Shown in pieces: positions 20,724-30,597 of a stretch of DNA of 64,000 nucleotides; position 1 is the first letter of the stretch; each line of letters opens with the position of its first letter. The position numbers were made by a program, and so were the translations under genes. Below the pieces are notes generated by a model. It was not told the origin of the DNA. It worked only from the letters and a program-made list of their open reading frames with translations, and made no database searches. This stretch comes from Pseudomonas sp. sp1636 (lineage in GTDB: Bacteria; Pseudomonadota; Gammaproteobacteria; Pseudomonadales; Pseudomonadaceae), in NCBI RefSeq assembly GCF_030376615.1, contig NZ_JARRAB010000013.1:1-64000 (forward strand). The letters are read 5' to 3'.

Positions 20724-21536
20724 CTAGCGACTCTTGGCCTTGGCGGCGCCCATGGCATAGCCAGGCTGCTGCGCTTGCCCAGGTGTTTCGCGAGCAGGTT
20801 GCGCAAGCGGACGAACCTGCGGCCGTTGCACGACCGGACGCACGCCCTTCTGCCGGACGATCTGGTAGCGACGTCCCAGGTACCATACCGGCGCACTGAC
20901 GATGTGCACCAGACGGGTGAAGGGGAACAGCACGAACAGGGTCATCCCGAGGAACACGTGCAGCTTGTACACCACGCTCACCGGTTCGATGCTGGCGGCC
21001 GCGGCCACTGGTTGCAGGGTGACGATGTATTGTGCCCAGTCGGCCAGCAGCACCATCACCGAGCCGTCCATGTGGCCGGCCGAGACGAAGATGCTCAACA
21101 GACCGAGCAGCAACTGCGTCAGCAGCACGAACAGCAGGACGATGTCCGAGGTGGTGGAACTGGCTCGCACCCGCGCATCGGACATGCGCCGCTTGATCAG
21201 CATCAGCAGACCGATCAGGCAGAGCACGCCGAAGAAGCCGCCGGAGACCATGGCCAGCAATTGCTTGTTCTCGGTACTGATAAACACGTGGTAGAGCGCC
21301 GAAGGCATCAACAGGCCGACGAAGTGACCGGCCAGGACGAACAGCACGCCGACGTGGAACAGGTTGCTGGCGATACGCATGTAGCGCTGCTCGGCCGCGG
21401 TACGGTTGAAGATCTGGCTGGAGCCAGCCTTCCAGCTGTACTGCGACAGGTCGAAACGCGCCCAGCTGCCGATGATGCAGATAGCCAGGGCGATGTAGGG
21501 ATAAACCCCGAACGCCATCAGATTGAAGTTAGACAT
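20724..21536 (-). CDS. narI: Respiratory nitrate reductase, gamma subunit (cytochrome b)
   Basis: 270 residues. Five hydrophobic helices anchor NarGH to the cytoplasmic membrane and carry two b hemes. Candidate heme His residues are in 'NLFHVGVLFVLAGHFVGLL' (about 59-71) and 'YKLHVFLGMTLFVLFPFTRLVHIVSAP' (about 190-213). It oxidises quinol and passes electrons to NarH. The C-terminus has about 40 extra residues rich in Arg, Pro and Gln compared with the 225-residue E. coli protein. The start overlaps narJ's stop by 8 bp. Confidence 0.96.
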   Translation of the reverse strand: MSNFNLMAFGVYPYIALAICIIGSWARFDLSQYSWKAGSSQIFNRTAAEQRYMRIASNLFHVGVLFVLAGHFVGLLMPSALYHVFISTENKQLLAMVSGGFFGVLCLIGLLMLIKRRMSDARVRASSTTSDIVLLFVLLTQLLLGLLSIFVSAGHMDGSVMVLLADWAQYIVTLQPVAAAASIEPVSVVYKLHVFLGMTLFVLFPFTRLVHIVSAPVWYLGRRYQIVRQKGVRPVVQRPQVRPLAQPARETPGQAQQPGYAMGAAKAKSR

Positions 21537-22284
21537 TGCGCACCTCCTGAGTCAGCTCGGTGGCCAACCCATCCTGTTTGAAATCAACCCAATGCAACGG
21601 CACCGCCGACTCTTCACGGGCCTTGCCCGGCAAGGTCGCCTGGCTCGGGCAACGATCCTGCTGCTCGGCCTGGAGGAAGTCTACGGCCTCCTCCTCCCAG
21701 ACCTTGTCGAGAGCTTCGAGCGAGTCGTCGCGTACCTCGGCGGCAACCTGCTCGCGCATCTCGGCCATAGCCGCCTGCGGCTCGACCCCTGCGAGCTGCA
21801 AAAGAGCACGGAAGCAGCTGGCATAGGCACTTTCGCGCTCGTCCAGACGAGTCGCCAACAACGCCAGCAGATGACTGACATCTGCCAGGCCCTCGCGGGC
21901 CTCCAGATCATCGCGGGTGGAGAGGAACTCCAGGTACAGCGGAATATAGTCCGGCAGCTCCTTGACGCCGATGGCGAAACCGGCCTCTTCGTACTGCGCC
22001 ATCATGTCGACCATGGCCTGGCCACGATCACGCGACTCGCCATGCACGTGTTCGAACAGCAGCAGCGACAGCGAACGGCCACGGCCGAACAGGGCACCGT
22101 AGTGCTCCTGGCCGTCCATCAGGTCGTTGTCGCAGATCAGTTTGAGCAGCTCGTGCAGCGCATTACGCTGCTCCGGGCTGATTTCACGGCTGCTGGCAAT
22201 CGCCTGATCCAACTCGTCACGCCCAGCCACCAATTGCTCGGTGGGGTAGTCGAGCAGCAGGGAAATCACCTTGAGAATTTGCAT
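21529..22284 (-). CDS. narJ: Nitrate reductase molybdenum cofactor assembly chaperone
   Basis: 251 residues from the ATG at 22284, which has GGGAGG upstream. NarJ/TorD-type all-helical chaperone: 'ISLLLDYPTEQLVAG' near the N-terminus, 'YGALFGRGRSLSLLLFEHVHGESRDRGQAMVDMM' (about 83-115) and 'LPDYIPLYLEFLS' (about 132). It binds apo-NarG for insertion of the bis-MGD cofactor and membrane docking and is not part of the final enzyme. It lies 2 bp after narH and overlaps narI. Confidence 0.96.
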   Translation of the reverse strand: MQILKVISLLLDYPTEQLVAGRDELDQAIASSREISPEQRNALHELLKLICDNDLMDGQEHYGALFGRGRSLSLLLFEHVHGESRDRGQAMVDMMAQYEEAGFAIGVKELPDYIPLYLEFLSTRDDLEAREGLADVSHLLALLATRLDERESAYASCFRALLQLAGVEPQAAMAEMREQVAAEVRDDSLEALDKVWEEEAVDFLQAEQQDRCPSQATLPGKAREESAVPLHWVDFKQDGLATELTQEVRNV

Positions 22285-22286
22285 GC

Positions 22287-23825
22287 TCAGTCCTCCCACA
22301 ACTGTACGGTTTTGAGGATGTCGCGCTGGTTGGACTTCTTCGCCCCGAACATGTTGGTGTCGGAGGAGCCACTGCAACCGCTGCCGAAGCTGAAGCCACA
22401 GCCGGAACGCTCGCCGAAGGTATCGCTCATGGCGTCCTCACGGTGGGCGCTTGGCACCACGAAGCGGTCTTCGTAGTTGGCGATCGCCAGGTAGCGGTAC
22501 ATGTCTTCGACTTGCGCCACGCTCAGGCCGACATCAGCCAGCACCTGCAGATCCTGCACGCCATCCACTTGCTCGGCACGCTTGTAGGCACGCATGGCCA
22601 ACAGACGTTTGAGCGCCAACTTGACCGGGACAACGTCGCCGGCGGTGAGCAGGTTGGCCAGGTAGCGCAGCGGAATGCGCAGGCTGTCGACATCCGGGAT
22701 CACCCCGTTCATGCCCACGGTACCGGCTTGCGCGGCGTTCTGGATCGGCGACAACGGCGGCACGTACCAGACCATCGGCAGGGTGCGGTATTCCGGGTGC
22801 AGCGGCAGCGCCAGCTTCCAGTCCACCGCCATCTTGTAGATCGGCGACTTCTGCGCCGCATCGATCACCGACATAGGCACGCCGTCGGCCAGTGCCTGGG
22901 CGATGACTTTCGGATCGAACGGGTCGAGGAACATGTCCAGTTGCTTCTGGTACAGATCCTGCTCGTTCGGCGTGCTCGCCACTTCATGGATGCGGTCGGC
23001 ATCGTACAGCAGCACGCCGAGGTAGCGGATGCGGCCCACGCAGGTTTCCGAGCAGACGGTCGGCATGCCGGCCTCGATCCGCGGGTAGCAGAAGATGCAC
23101 TTCTCGGATTTACCGCTCTTCCAGTTGAAGTAGATCTTCTTGTACGGGCAGCCGCTGATGCACATGCGCCAGCCGCGGCACTTTTCCTGGTCGATGAGGA
23201 CGATGCCGTCTTCTTCGCGCTTGTAGATCGCGCCGCTCGGGCAGGATGCCGCACACGCCGGGTTCAGGCAGTGTTCGCACAGACGCGGCAGGTACATCAT
23301 GAAAGTATTTTCATACTCGCCATAGATGTCGGCCTGGATCTGGTCGAAGTTCTTGTCCTTGCGGCGCTTGGCGAACTCGGTGCCGAGAATCTCTTCCCAG
23401 TTCGGGCCCCACTCGATCTTCTGCATGCGCTTGCCGCTGATCACCGAGCGCGGCCGAGCGGTCGGCTGGTGCTCGCCCAGGGGGGCGGTGTGCAGGTGCT
23501 GGTAGTCGAAATCGAACGGCTCGTAGTAGTCGTCGATGGTCGGCAGATCCGGGTTGGCGAAGATATTCGCCAGTACGCGGAACTTGCCGCCGATCTTCGG
23601 ATTGATCGAGCCGTCTTTGTTGCGGACCCAACCGCCTTTCCACTTGTCCTGGTTTTCCCATTCCTTGGGGTAGCCGATCCCGGGCTTGGTTTCGACGTTG
23701 TTGAACCAGGCGTATTCCATGCCTTCGCGGCTGGTCCAGACGTTTTTGCAGGTGATCGAACAGGTGTGGCAACCGATGCACTTGTCCAGGTTCAACACCA
23801 TGCCAACTTGTGAGCGAATCTTCAT
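22287..23825 (-). CDS. narH: Respiratory nitrate reductase, beta subunit (iron-sulfur)
   Basis: 512 residues with no signal peptide. Four cysteine clusters are visible: 'CIGCHTCSITCKN' (about 16-28), 'CEHCLNPACAASCPSG' (about 184-199), 'CRGWRMCISGCPYKK' (Trp replacing one Cys, as in the NarH [3Fe-4S] site) and 'CIFCYPRIEAGMPTVCSETC'. It carries electrons from NarI hemes to NarG on the cytoplasmic face. The C-terminus contains a Cys/Gly-rich patch ('GCGFSFGSGCSG'). The gap to narG is 11 bp. Confidence 0.97.
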   Translation of the reverse strand: MKIRSQVGMVLNLDKCIGCHTCSITCKNVWTSREGMEYAWFNNVETKPGIGYPKEWENQDKWKGGWVRNKDGSINPKIGGKFRVLANIFANPDLPTIDDYYEPFDFDYQHLHTAPLGEHQPTARPRSVISGKRMQKIEWGPNWEEILGTEFAKRRKDKNFDQIQADIYGEYENTFMMYLPRLCEHCLNPACAASCPSGAIYKREEDGIVLIDQEKCRGWRMCISGCPYKKIYFNWKSGKSEKCIFCYPRIEAGMPTVCSETCVGRIRYLGVLLYDADRIHEVASTPNEQDLYQKQLDMFLDPFDPKVIAQALADGVPMSVIDAAQKSPIYKMAVDWKLALPLHPEYRTLPMVWYVPPLSPIQNAAQAGTVGMNGVIPDVDSLRIPLRYLANLLTAGDVVPVKLALKRLLAMRAYKRAEQVDGVQDLQVLADVGLSVAQVEDMYRYLAIANYEDRFVVPSAHREDAMSDTFGERSGCGFSFGSGCSGSSDTNMFGAKKSNQRDILKTVQLWED

Positions 23826-23836
23826 GGCATCAGTCC

Positions 23837-26800
23837 TCAGATATCTTGCGGCAGGGGTTGTGGCAGAGCTTCGTCGTCTGTGCCATCAAGCCAGTCGATC
23901 TTGTCCATCTTGCGTACCACGACGAACTCGTCGCGGTTGCAACCGACCGTGCCGTAATAGTTGAAACCGTAGGCCTGCTGGGCATAGCCACCGATCATAT
24001 GGGTAGGCTTGAGCAGCACGCGGGTCACCGAGTTGTGGTGGCCGCCGCGGGTCTTGGTCATCTCGCTGCCGGGCATGTTCATGATCCGTTCCTGGGCGTG
24101 GTACATCATCACCATGCCGTCCTTGACCCGTTGGCTAACTACCGCACGGGCGACCAGAGCGCCGTTGGCGTTGAAGCATTCGACCCAGTCGTTGTCCTCG
24201 ATGCCGGCACGCTTGGCGTCGGTTTCCGAGAGCCAGATGATCGGCCCGCCACGGCTCAGGGTGAGCATGATCAGGTTGTCGCTGTAGGTGCTGTGGATGC
24301 CCCATTTCTGGTGCGGGGTGATCCAGTTGAGCACGATCTCGGTGTTGCCGTTTGACCGCTTGCCCTTCACGTTATCGATGGTGCGGGTGTTGACCGGCGG
24401 CCGGTAGCTCATCAACTGCTCGCCGAAGGCCTGCATCCAGGGGTGATCCTGGTAGAACTGCTGGCGGCCGGTGATGGTACGCCACGGAATGTACTCGTGC
24501 ACGTTGGTGTAACCGGCGTTGTAGCTGACGTGCTCGTCTTCAAGTCCCGACCAGGTCGGGCTGGAGATGATCTTGCGTGGCTGTGCCTGGATGTCGCGGA
24601 AGCGAATTGCTTCGTGCTCTTTCGGCAGCGCCAGGTGGCTGTGATCCAGGCCGGTGAACTCCGACAGTGCCGCCCACGCCTTAAGCGCTACGTGACCGTT
24701 GGTTTCCGGGGCCAGGGTGAGGATCACCTCGCAGGCATCGATAGCCGACTCGATCTGCGGTCGGCCTTGGCTGACACCTTCGTCACGCACCTTGTGGTTG
24801 AGCTCGCCGAGGAACTCGACTTCATGCTGAGTGTTCCAGTCGATGCCCTTGCCGCCGTTACCCAGCTTGTCGAGCAACGGACCAAGGGAGGTGAACTTCT
24901 TGTAGACGTTCGGGTAGTCGCGCTCGACCACGGTCATGTTCGGGCAGTTCTTGCCCGGTACCGGCGCTTCACCCGCGGTTTTCCAGTCGATGCCGCCGAA
25001 CGGCTGAGCCAGTTCGCCGACACTGTCGTGCTGCATCGGGATAGTGACCAGATCCTGCTCGACCCCCAGATTACCAACCGACATCTCGGAGAAGGCCTTG
25101 GCGATGCCCTTGTAGATTTCCCAATCGGAACGCGATTCCCAGGCCGGATCGATGGCCGCGGACAGCGGGTGGATAAAGGGGTGCATGTCCGAGGTGTTCA
25201 TGTCGTCCTTCTCGTACCAGGTCGCCGTCGGCAACACGATGTCCGAGTAGACGCAGGTGGAAGACATGCGGAAGTCCAGGGTGGTGACCAGATCGAGCTT
25301 ACCGATCGCGCCTTCGTCGACCCACTCGACATCATTAGGCTTGAAGCTGCCACATTTGCCGAGGTCATCGCTCATCAGCCCGTTCTTGGTGCCCAGCAGG
25401 TACTTGAGCATGTACTCGTGGCCCTTGCCCGAGCTGCCCAGCAGGTTGGAGCGCCAGATGAACATGTTGCGCGGGAAGTTCTCCGGGCTGTCCGGCTGTT
25501 CGCAGGAGAAACGCAGCGAGTCGTCCTGCAGCGACTTGAGCACGTAATCCACCGGCGCCATGCCGGCCGCCTTGGCATCCTTGGTGATTTGCAGCGGGTT
25601 GCGGTTCATCTGCGGAGCGCTTGGCAACCAGCCGGCGCGTTCGGCGCGGATGTTGTAGTCCAGTGCGTGCTCGGGGAACTGCGACTTGTCGGCCAGCGGC
25701 GAGAGCACTTCGTGCATGCTCATCTTCTCGTGGCGCCACTGCGAACTGTGGGCGTAGAAGAAGCTGGTGCCGTTCATCTGCCGCGGCGGACGGCTCCAGT
25801 CCAGACCGAAGGCCAGGGGCAACCAGCCGCACTGCGGACGCAGTTTTTCCTGACCGACATAGTGAGCCCAGCCGCCACCGGTCTGACCGACGCAACCGCA
25901 CAACATCAGCATGTTGATCAGGCCGCGGTAGTTCATGTCCATGTGGTACCAGTGGTTCATCGCCGCACCGACGATGATCATGCTGCGACCCTTGGTCTTG
26001 TCGGCGTTGTCGGCAAATTCACGGGCGATCTGGATCGCCTTCTCGCGGCTAACGCCGGTGATCTGCTCCTGCCAAGCCGGAGTGCCCGGTACATTGGCGT
26101 CGTTGTAATCCTTGGCCACGTTGCCGCCGCCCAGACCGCGGTCGATGGCCAGATTGGCCGCCGACAGGTCGAACACGGTGGCGACCTTGGCTTGAGTGCC
26201 GTCGGCCAGGGTGATGCTGCGCACCGGTACGCGACGCAGCTGTACATCGTCACCCGCCACGTGCTGGAAGTGCTCGTGGGTCTGGCCGCCGAAATACGGG
26301 AAGGCCACTTCAGCCACTTCTTCGCCGAGCAGGCTCAGTTGCAGTTTGACCTCGCGACCGGTACCGCCTTCGCGGGCCTCGATGTTCCACTTGCCCTTCT
26401 CGCCCCAGCGATAGCCGATCGAACCCAGCGGCGACACCAGTTGATTGGTGTCGCTGTCCAGCGCGACGGTCTTCCACTCGGGGTTGTTTTCCTGATCCAG
26501 ATTGGCGGCCAGGTCGGCGGCGCGCAGGAAACGATCCGGCTGATAGCTACCCTCGACATGATCCTTGAGCAGCACCAGCATCGGGAAGTCGGTGTAGCGA
26601 CGCACGTAGTCGGTGAAGTAGGCGCTCGGCTTGTCGAGGTGGAACTCTTTGAAGATGACGTGGTTGAACGCCTGCGCCAGGGCCGCATCGGTGCCCTGCT
26701 TGGGGTTCAGCCAGAGGTCGGTGAGCTTGGCCACTTCGGAGTAGTCCGGAGTGATGGCCACGGTCTTGGTGCCCTTGTAGCGTACTTCGGTGAAGAAGTG

Positions 26801-27592
26801 GGCGTCCGGGGTGCGCGTCTGCGGCACGTTGGAGCCCCAGGCGATGATGTAGTTGGAGTTGTACCAGTCGGCCGACTCCGGCACGTCGGTCTGCTCGCCC
26901 CACACTTGCGGCGAAGCCGGCGGCAGGTCGCAATACCAGTCGTAGAAAGACAGACATACGCCACCGATCAGCGACAGGTAACGGGCGCCCGCGGCGTAGC
27001 TGACCATCGACATGGCCGGGATCGGCGAGAAGCCGACCACCCGATCCGGGCCGTGCTCTTTAACGGTGTAGACGTTGGCCGCGGCGATGATCTCGTTGAC
27101 TTCGTTCCAGCTCGAGCGGATGAAGCCGCCCATGCCGCGCTTGCTCTTGTAGGACTCGGCCTTGACCGGATCCTCGACGATGCTCGCCCAGGCCTGTACC
27201 GGGGCCATAGTAGCCCGCGCTTCACGCCAGAGTTTCAACAGCGGCTTGCGAACTTTCGGGTACTTCAGGCGGTTGGCGCTGTAGATGTACCAGCTATAGC
27301 TCGCACCGCGCGGACAACCGCGTGGCTCGTGGTTGGGCAGGTCGTTACGGGTACGCGGGTAGTCGGTCTGCTGGGTTTCCCAGGTGATCAGGCCGTTTTT
27401 CACGTAGATCTTCCAGGAGCACGAACCGGTGCAGTTCACCCCGTGGGTGGAACGCACGATCTTGTCGTACTGCCAGCGCGAACGGTAGACGTTCTCCCAG
27501 TCGCGGGACTCTATACGGGTTTCGCCATGACCATCGGCGAACTCACCCTGTTTGCGGTTGAAAAAACGCAATTGGTCGAGTATGTGACTCAT
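23837..27592 (-). CDS. narG: Respiratory nitrate reductase, alpha subunit (Mo-bisMGD)
   Basis: 1251 residues, full length for NarG (E. coli 1247). The FS0 cluster motif HX3CX3C is seen as 'HGVNCTGSC' (about 50-58), with the distal Cys in 'PRGCPRGASYSWY'. The N-terminus has the vestigial Arg-Arg-less start typical of cytoplasm-facing NarG. Molybdopterin-family motifs 'WGSNVPQTRTPDAHFF' and 'MIIVGAAMNHWYHMDMNYRG' are present. It reduces nitrate to nitrite during anaerobic respiration. AGGAAAAAAAG precedes the ATG. Expression is expected from the narK1 promoter. Confidence 0.98.
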   Translation of the reverse strand: MSHILDQLRFFNRKQGEFADGHGETRIESRDWENVYRSRWQYDKIVRSTHGVNCTGSCSWKIYVKNGLITWETQQTDYPRTRNDLPNHEPRGCPRGASYSWYIYSANRLKYPKVRKPLLKLWREARATMAPVQAWASIVEDPVKAESYKSKRGMGGFIRSSWNEVNEIIAAANVYTVKEHGPDRVVGFSPIPAMSMVSYAAGARYLSLIGGVCLSFYDWYCDLPPASPQVWGEQTDVPESADWYNSNYIIAWGSNVPQTRTPDAHFFTEVRYKGTKTVAITPDYSEVAKLTDLWLNPKQGTDAALAQAFNHVIFKEFHLDKPSAYFTDYVRRYTDFPMLVLLKDHVEGSYQPDRFLRAADLAANLDQENNPEWKTVALDSDTNQLVSPLGSIGYRWGEKGKWNIEAREGGTGREVKLQLSLLGEEVAEVAFPYFGGQTHEHFQHVAGDDVQLRRVPVRSITLADGTQAKVATVFDLSAANLAIDRGLGGGNVAKDYNDANVPGTPAWQEQITGVSREKAIQIAREFADNADKTKGRSMIIVGAAMNHWYHMDMNYRGLINMLMLCGCVGQTGGGWAHYVGQEKLRPQCGWLPLAFGLDWSRPPRQMNGTSFFYAHSSQWRHEKMSMHEVLSPLADKSQFPEHALDYNIRAERAGWLPSAPQMNRNPLQITKDAKAAGMAPVDYVLKSLQDDSLRFSCEQPDSPENFPRNMFIWRSNLLGSSGKGHEYMLKYLLGTKNGLMSDDLGKCGSFKPNDVEWVDEGAIGKLDLVTTLDFRMSSTCVYSDIVLPTATWYEKDDMNTSDMHPFIHPLSAAIDPAWESRSDWEIYKGIAKAFSEMSVGNLGVEQDLVTIPMQHDSVGELAQPFGGIDWKTAGEAPVPGKNCPNMTVVERDYPNVYKKFTSLGPLLDKLGNGGKGIDWNTQHEVEFLGELNHKVRDEGVSQGRPQIESAIDACEVILTLAPETNGHVALKAWAALSEFTGLDHSHLALPKEHEAIRFRDIQAQPRKIISSPTWSGLEDEHVSYNAGYTNVHEYIPWRTITGRQQFYQDHPWMQAFGEQLMSYRPPVNTRTIDNVKGKRSNGNTEIVLNWITPHQKWGIHSTYSDNLIMLTLSRGGPIIWLSETDAKRAGIEDNDWVECFNANGALVARAVVSQRVKDGMVMMYHAQERIMNMPGSEMTKTRGGHHNSVTRVLLKPTHMIGGYAQQAYGFNYYGTVGCNRDEFVVVRKMDKIDWLDGTDDEALPQPLPQDI

Positions 27593-27660
27593 CTTTTTTT
27601 CCTCTCAGGCTTGTCGCGGAATCTGCGTCCCGCACACGCAATGACTCGATTCGTTGTTGG

Positions 27661-29082
27661 TTAGCAGGGGGTTTCCGCACCTTTGCGCGAGTACCACCAC
27701 CAGGTCACCAGGATGCAGCTGACGTAGTAGCCGATGAACGCGTACAGGGCCATTTGCGGGCCGCCGGTGAGCGCCATCGAGGTACCAAAGGACTTGGGAA
27801 TAAAGAACGCGCCGTAGGCCGCTACTGCCGAGCTGAAGCCCAGCACAGCCGCTGCTTCCTTGCCGGCACTCTTGATCGCCAGCTCCTTGACCGCCGCCGA
27901 TTGACCCGCACTGCTGCGCTCGTGCAGCGTGCGGAAGATCACCGGAATCATGCGGAAGGTGGAGCCGTTGCCGATACCAGTGGTGATGAACAGCAACATG
28001 AACATGGCCATGAAACCGTAGAAGTTGCCCTCGGTGCCGACCACCGGAATGAAGGCCAGTACGCCGAACACCGCGGCGATCATCAGTACGAAGTTCCACA
28101 GGGTGACGCGCGCGCCACCCATCTTGTCTGCCAGCCAACCACCCAGCGGACGCACCAGGGCACCGACCAGCGGGCCAAGGAAGGCGAACTTGAGCGGATC
28201 GACGCCGGGGAACTGGGTCTTGATCAGCATCGGGAAGCCGGCCGCGAAGCCGATAAAGGAACCGAAGGTGGCCAAGTACAACCAGCACATCAACCAGTTG
28301 TGCTTACGACTGAAGATCACCGCCTGCTCGCTGAACGAGGCCTTGGCGCTGCTCAGGTCATTCATGCCGAACCAGGCCGCTACCGCCACCGCAAGGATAA
28401 ACGGCACCCAGATAAAACCGGCATTCTGCAGCCACAGCTGACCGCCATCCGCCAGCTCCTGCGGGCTGCCGCCTGCCGCGCCGAACAGGCCCACGCCGAT
28501 CACCAGCGGCACGCAGAACTGCATCACCGACACGCCGAGGTTACCCAGCCCGGCATTCAAGCCGAGTGCTGTGCCCTGCTGGGACTTGGGATAGAAGAAA
28601 CTGATGTTGGCCATGCTCGAGGCGAAGTTGCCGCCGCCGAAGCCGCAGAGCAGGGCGATGATCACGAACACGCTGTAAGGGGTGCTCGCATCCTGCACGG
28701 CGAAGCCCATCCACAGCGCCGGGGCGAGCAAGGAGGCGGTGCTCAGCGCGGTCCATCTGCGGCCACCGAAGATCGGCACCATGAACGAGTAGAAAATGCG
28801 AAAGGTGGCACCGGACAAGCCCGGCAGCGCCGCCAACCAGAACAGCTGGTCGTTGCTGAAGGTGAAGCCGATGCTGTTCAGGCGCACGGTCACCGCGCTC
28901 CACACCATCCACACGGCAAAGGCCAGCAACAGGGCAGGAATCGATATCCACAGGTTGCGGGTGGCGATCTGCTTACCGATGCTGCCCCAGAAGTGCGGAT
29001 CTTCCGGGCGCCAGTCGTGAATCACCGGCCCCTGGTTAGGCCGTCCGGACACGGACGGGTTTTTGGTTGCGGACATGCTCAT
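27661..29082 (-). CDS. narK2: Nitrate/nitrite transporter, NarK2 type (MFS)
   Basis: 473 residues and about 12 membrane helices. NNP-family signatures: 'GFGGGNFASSMANISFFYPKSQQGTALGLNAGLGNLGVS' (about 142-180) and 'GIGNGSTFRMIPVIFRT', with the nitrate-binding Arg expected in helices 2 and 8. A hydrophilic N-terminus (about 40 residues) precedes helix 1. NarK2-type proteins act as nitrate/nitrite antiporters. The start overlaps narK1's stop (ATGA), so K1 and K2 are coupled. It lies 68 bp upstream of narG. Confidence 0.93.
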   Translation of the reverse strand: MSMSATKNPSVSGRPNQGPVIHDWRPEDPHFWGSIGKQIATRNLWISIPALLLAFAVWMVWSAVTVRLNSIGFTFSNDQLFWLAALPGLSGATFRIFYSFMVPIFGGRRWTALSTASLLAPALWMGFAVQDASTPYSVFVIIALLCGFGGGNFASSMANISFFYPKSQQGTALGLNAGLGNLGVSVMQFCVPLVIGVGLFGAAGGSPQELADGGQLWLQNAGFIWVPFILAVAVAAWFGMNDLSSAKASFSEQAVIFSRKHNWLMCWLYLATFGSFIGFAAGFPMLIKTQFPGVDPLKFAFLGPLVGALVRPLGGWLADKMGGARVTLWNFVLMIAAVFGVLAFIPVVGTEGNFYGFMAMFMLLFITTGIGNGSTFRMIPVIFRTLHERSSAGQSAAVKELAIKSAGKEAAAVLGFSSAVAAYGAFFIPKSFGTSMALTGGPQMALYAFIGYYVSCILVTWWWYSRKGAETPC

Positions 29083-30359
29083 TCTCCTTCAAGCGGCAGG
29101 AAAGCAGGAGCCTTGGCCTTTTCGGAAGCCAGGCCCATAACGGGAGTTTTGCGAACTTCGCTGAGGTACATCCAGATCAGGGAGACCCAGACCACCCCAT
29201 ACATCAGCATGAAACTGGAGGAGCGCACGCCGGTCAGGTCGACCAGGGCACCGAACATGATCGGCAGGATGAAGCCGCCGAGGCCGCCGGCCAGGCCGAC
29301 GATGCCGGAGATGGCGCCCATGTTGTGCGGGTAATCATTGGCGATGTACTTGAATACCGAGGCCTTGCCAAAGGCGAAGGCGATGCCGACGATGAACAAC
29401 AGCACGGTGAAGGACCATGCATTGAGGCCTATGCTGTAGCTCTGCGGGCCGTTGATGGTCTGGATAGTCAACTCGGTCTGCGGGTAGGACAGCAGGAACA
29501 GGCACACCCAGCTCACCCACATCACCCACCAGGTCACACTTTGCGCACCCCACTTGTCCGACATCCAGCCCCCCATGGCGCGTAGCACACCGCCTGGCAG
29601 GGAGAAGCAGGCAGCCAGCAGGGCGGCGCTCTGCAGGTTGAAGCCATATTCCTCGACGTAGTACTTGGTCATCCACAAGGCCAGGGCCACATAGCCGCCG
29701 AAGACAATCGAGTAGTACTGGCAGTAGCGCATCACCCTGGGGTCTTTCAGGGCTCGCAGCTGATCGGCCAGGGATACGTTGCTGCGTACCCGATGGGTTT
29801 TGTTCTCGTAGGTAAAGAACCAGAACAGCAGTGCGGTGATGAACATGATCGCCGAGTAGACCTTGGGCACCATCTGCCAGCTGGCGGCGGCGATGATCCC
29901 CGGCGCAACGAACTTGGTCAGCGCGGCGCCAGCATTACCGGCGCCGAAGATGCCCATGGCGAAGCCCTGGTTCTGTTTTTCGAACCATTTGGCGACATAG
30001 GCGATGCCGACCGAGAAAGAGCCGCCGGCCAGGCCGACGAACAGGCCAAGGGCGAGAAAATGCCAGTATTCGGTGGCCATGCTGATCATGTAGATCGGCA
30101 ACACACAGACCAGCATCAACAGGAAGAACACGATGCGCCCGCCGAACCGATCGGTGAGCATGCCCAGCGGCAGACGCACCAAGGATCCGGTGAGTACCGG
30201 CGTGGCGGCCAACAAGCCGAACTGGGTGTCATTGAGTTGCAGCAACTCCTTGATCGGTACGCCGAGTACGGCGAACATCATCCAGATCATGAAACAGATA
30301 GTGAACGCCAGGGTACTCATCCCTAGCACCAACCCTTGTTGTGCTCTTAGACTTGCCAT
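29079..30359 (-). CDS. narK1: Nitrate transporter, NarK1 type (MFS)
   Basis: 426 residues, about 12 membrane helices, no long N-terminal extension. Motifs: 'TGSLVRLPLGMLTDRFGGRIVFFLLML' (MFS motif A, about 58-85), 'GLAGGSFSVGIAYVAKWFEKQNQGFAMGIFGAGNAGAAL' (first NNP signature) and 'GIAFAFGKASVFKYIANDYPHNMGAISGIVGLAGG' (second). NarK1-type members are thought to be nitrate/proton symporters. It is the first gene of the nar operon. Its upstream region carries an Anr box 70 bp from the ATG and a NarL site. Confidence 0.93.
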   Translation of the reverse strand: MASLRAQQGLVLGMSTLAFTICFMIWMMFAVLGVPIKELLQLNDTQFGLLAATPVLTGSLVRLPLGMLTDRFGGRIVFFLLMLVCVLPIYMISMATEYWHFLALGLFVGLAGGSFSVGIAYVAKWFEKQNQGFAMGIFGAGNAGAALTKFVAPGIIAAASWQMVPKVYSAIMFITALLFWFFTYENKTHRVRSNVSLADQLRALKDPRVMRYCQYYSIVFGGYVALALWMTKYYVEEYGFNLQSAALLAACFSLPGGVLRAMGGWMSDKWGAQSVTWWVMWVSWVCLFLLSYPQTELTIQTINGPQSYSIGLNAWSFTVLLFIVGIAFAFGKASVFKYIANDYPHNMGAISGIVGLAGGLGGFILPIMFGALVDLTGVRSSSFMLMYGVVWVSLIWMYLSEVRKTPVMGLASEKAKAPAFLPLEGE

Positions 30360-30422
30360 AGCGTGTTCCCCTAAGCCATCGAACTATGGACGGCACACTA
30401 GATAGGCAACCGGCCGACACAC

Positions 30423-30436
30423 TTGACCTGGATCAA
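30423..30436 (-). promoter_or_regulatory. Anr/Dnr (FNR-type) box upstream of narK1
   Basis: TTGACCTGGATCAA, nine of ten conserved positions of TTGAT-N4-ATCAA. The centre lies 70 bp upstream of the narK1 start. Anr activates nar genes in Pseudomonas when oxygen is absent. Confidence 0.85.
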
Positions 30437-30473
30437 TAAACCCAAGACCGCCTCACCCCGCACCACCCGCAAC

Positions 30474-30489
30474 TACCACTTAAGAGGTA
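30474..30489. promoter_or_regulatory. NarL 7-2-7 binding site
   Basis: TACCACT-TA-AGAGGTA: two heptamers facing each other with a 2-bp spacer, the arrangement known for NarL/NarP. The right heptamer, read in reverse TACCTCT, fits TACYYMT exactly; the left has one mismatch. It lies between divergent narK1 and narX. A further lone heptamer (AGAGGTA) is at 30582-30588, and an AT-rich tract suited to IHF bending lies at about 30495-30540. Confidence 0.65.
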
Positions 30490-30597
30490 GCCCTGATTTA
30501 AATATAAAATCCATTTAAAAACAGTAAGTTACACATATATCCAAGCCCCGTTCACGAGACGGCAAGCAGTCTGAGTTCTTTAGAGGTAGTCAGTGCG

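Noticed and set aside
24443..27664. 1073-codon open frame antisense to narG
   Set aside because: Same artefact of codon bias; no ribosome-binding site or recognisable domain, and narG is full length and certain.
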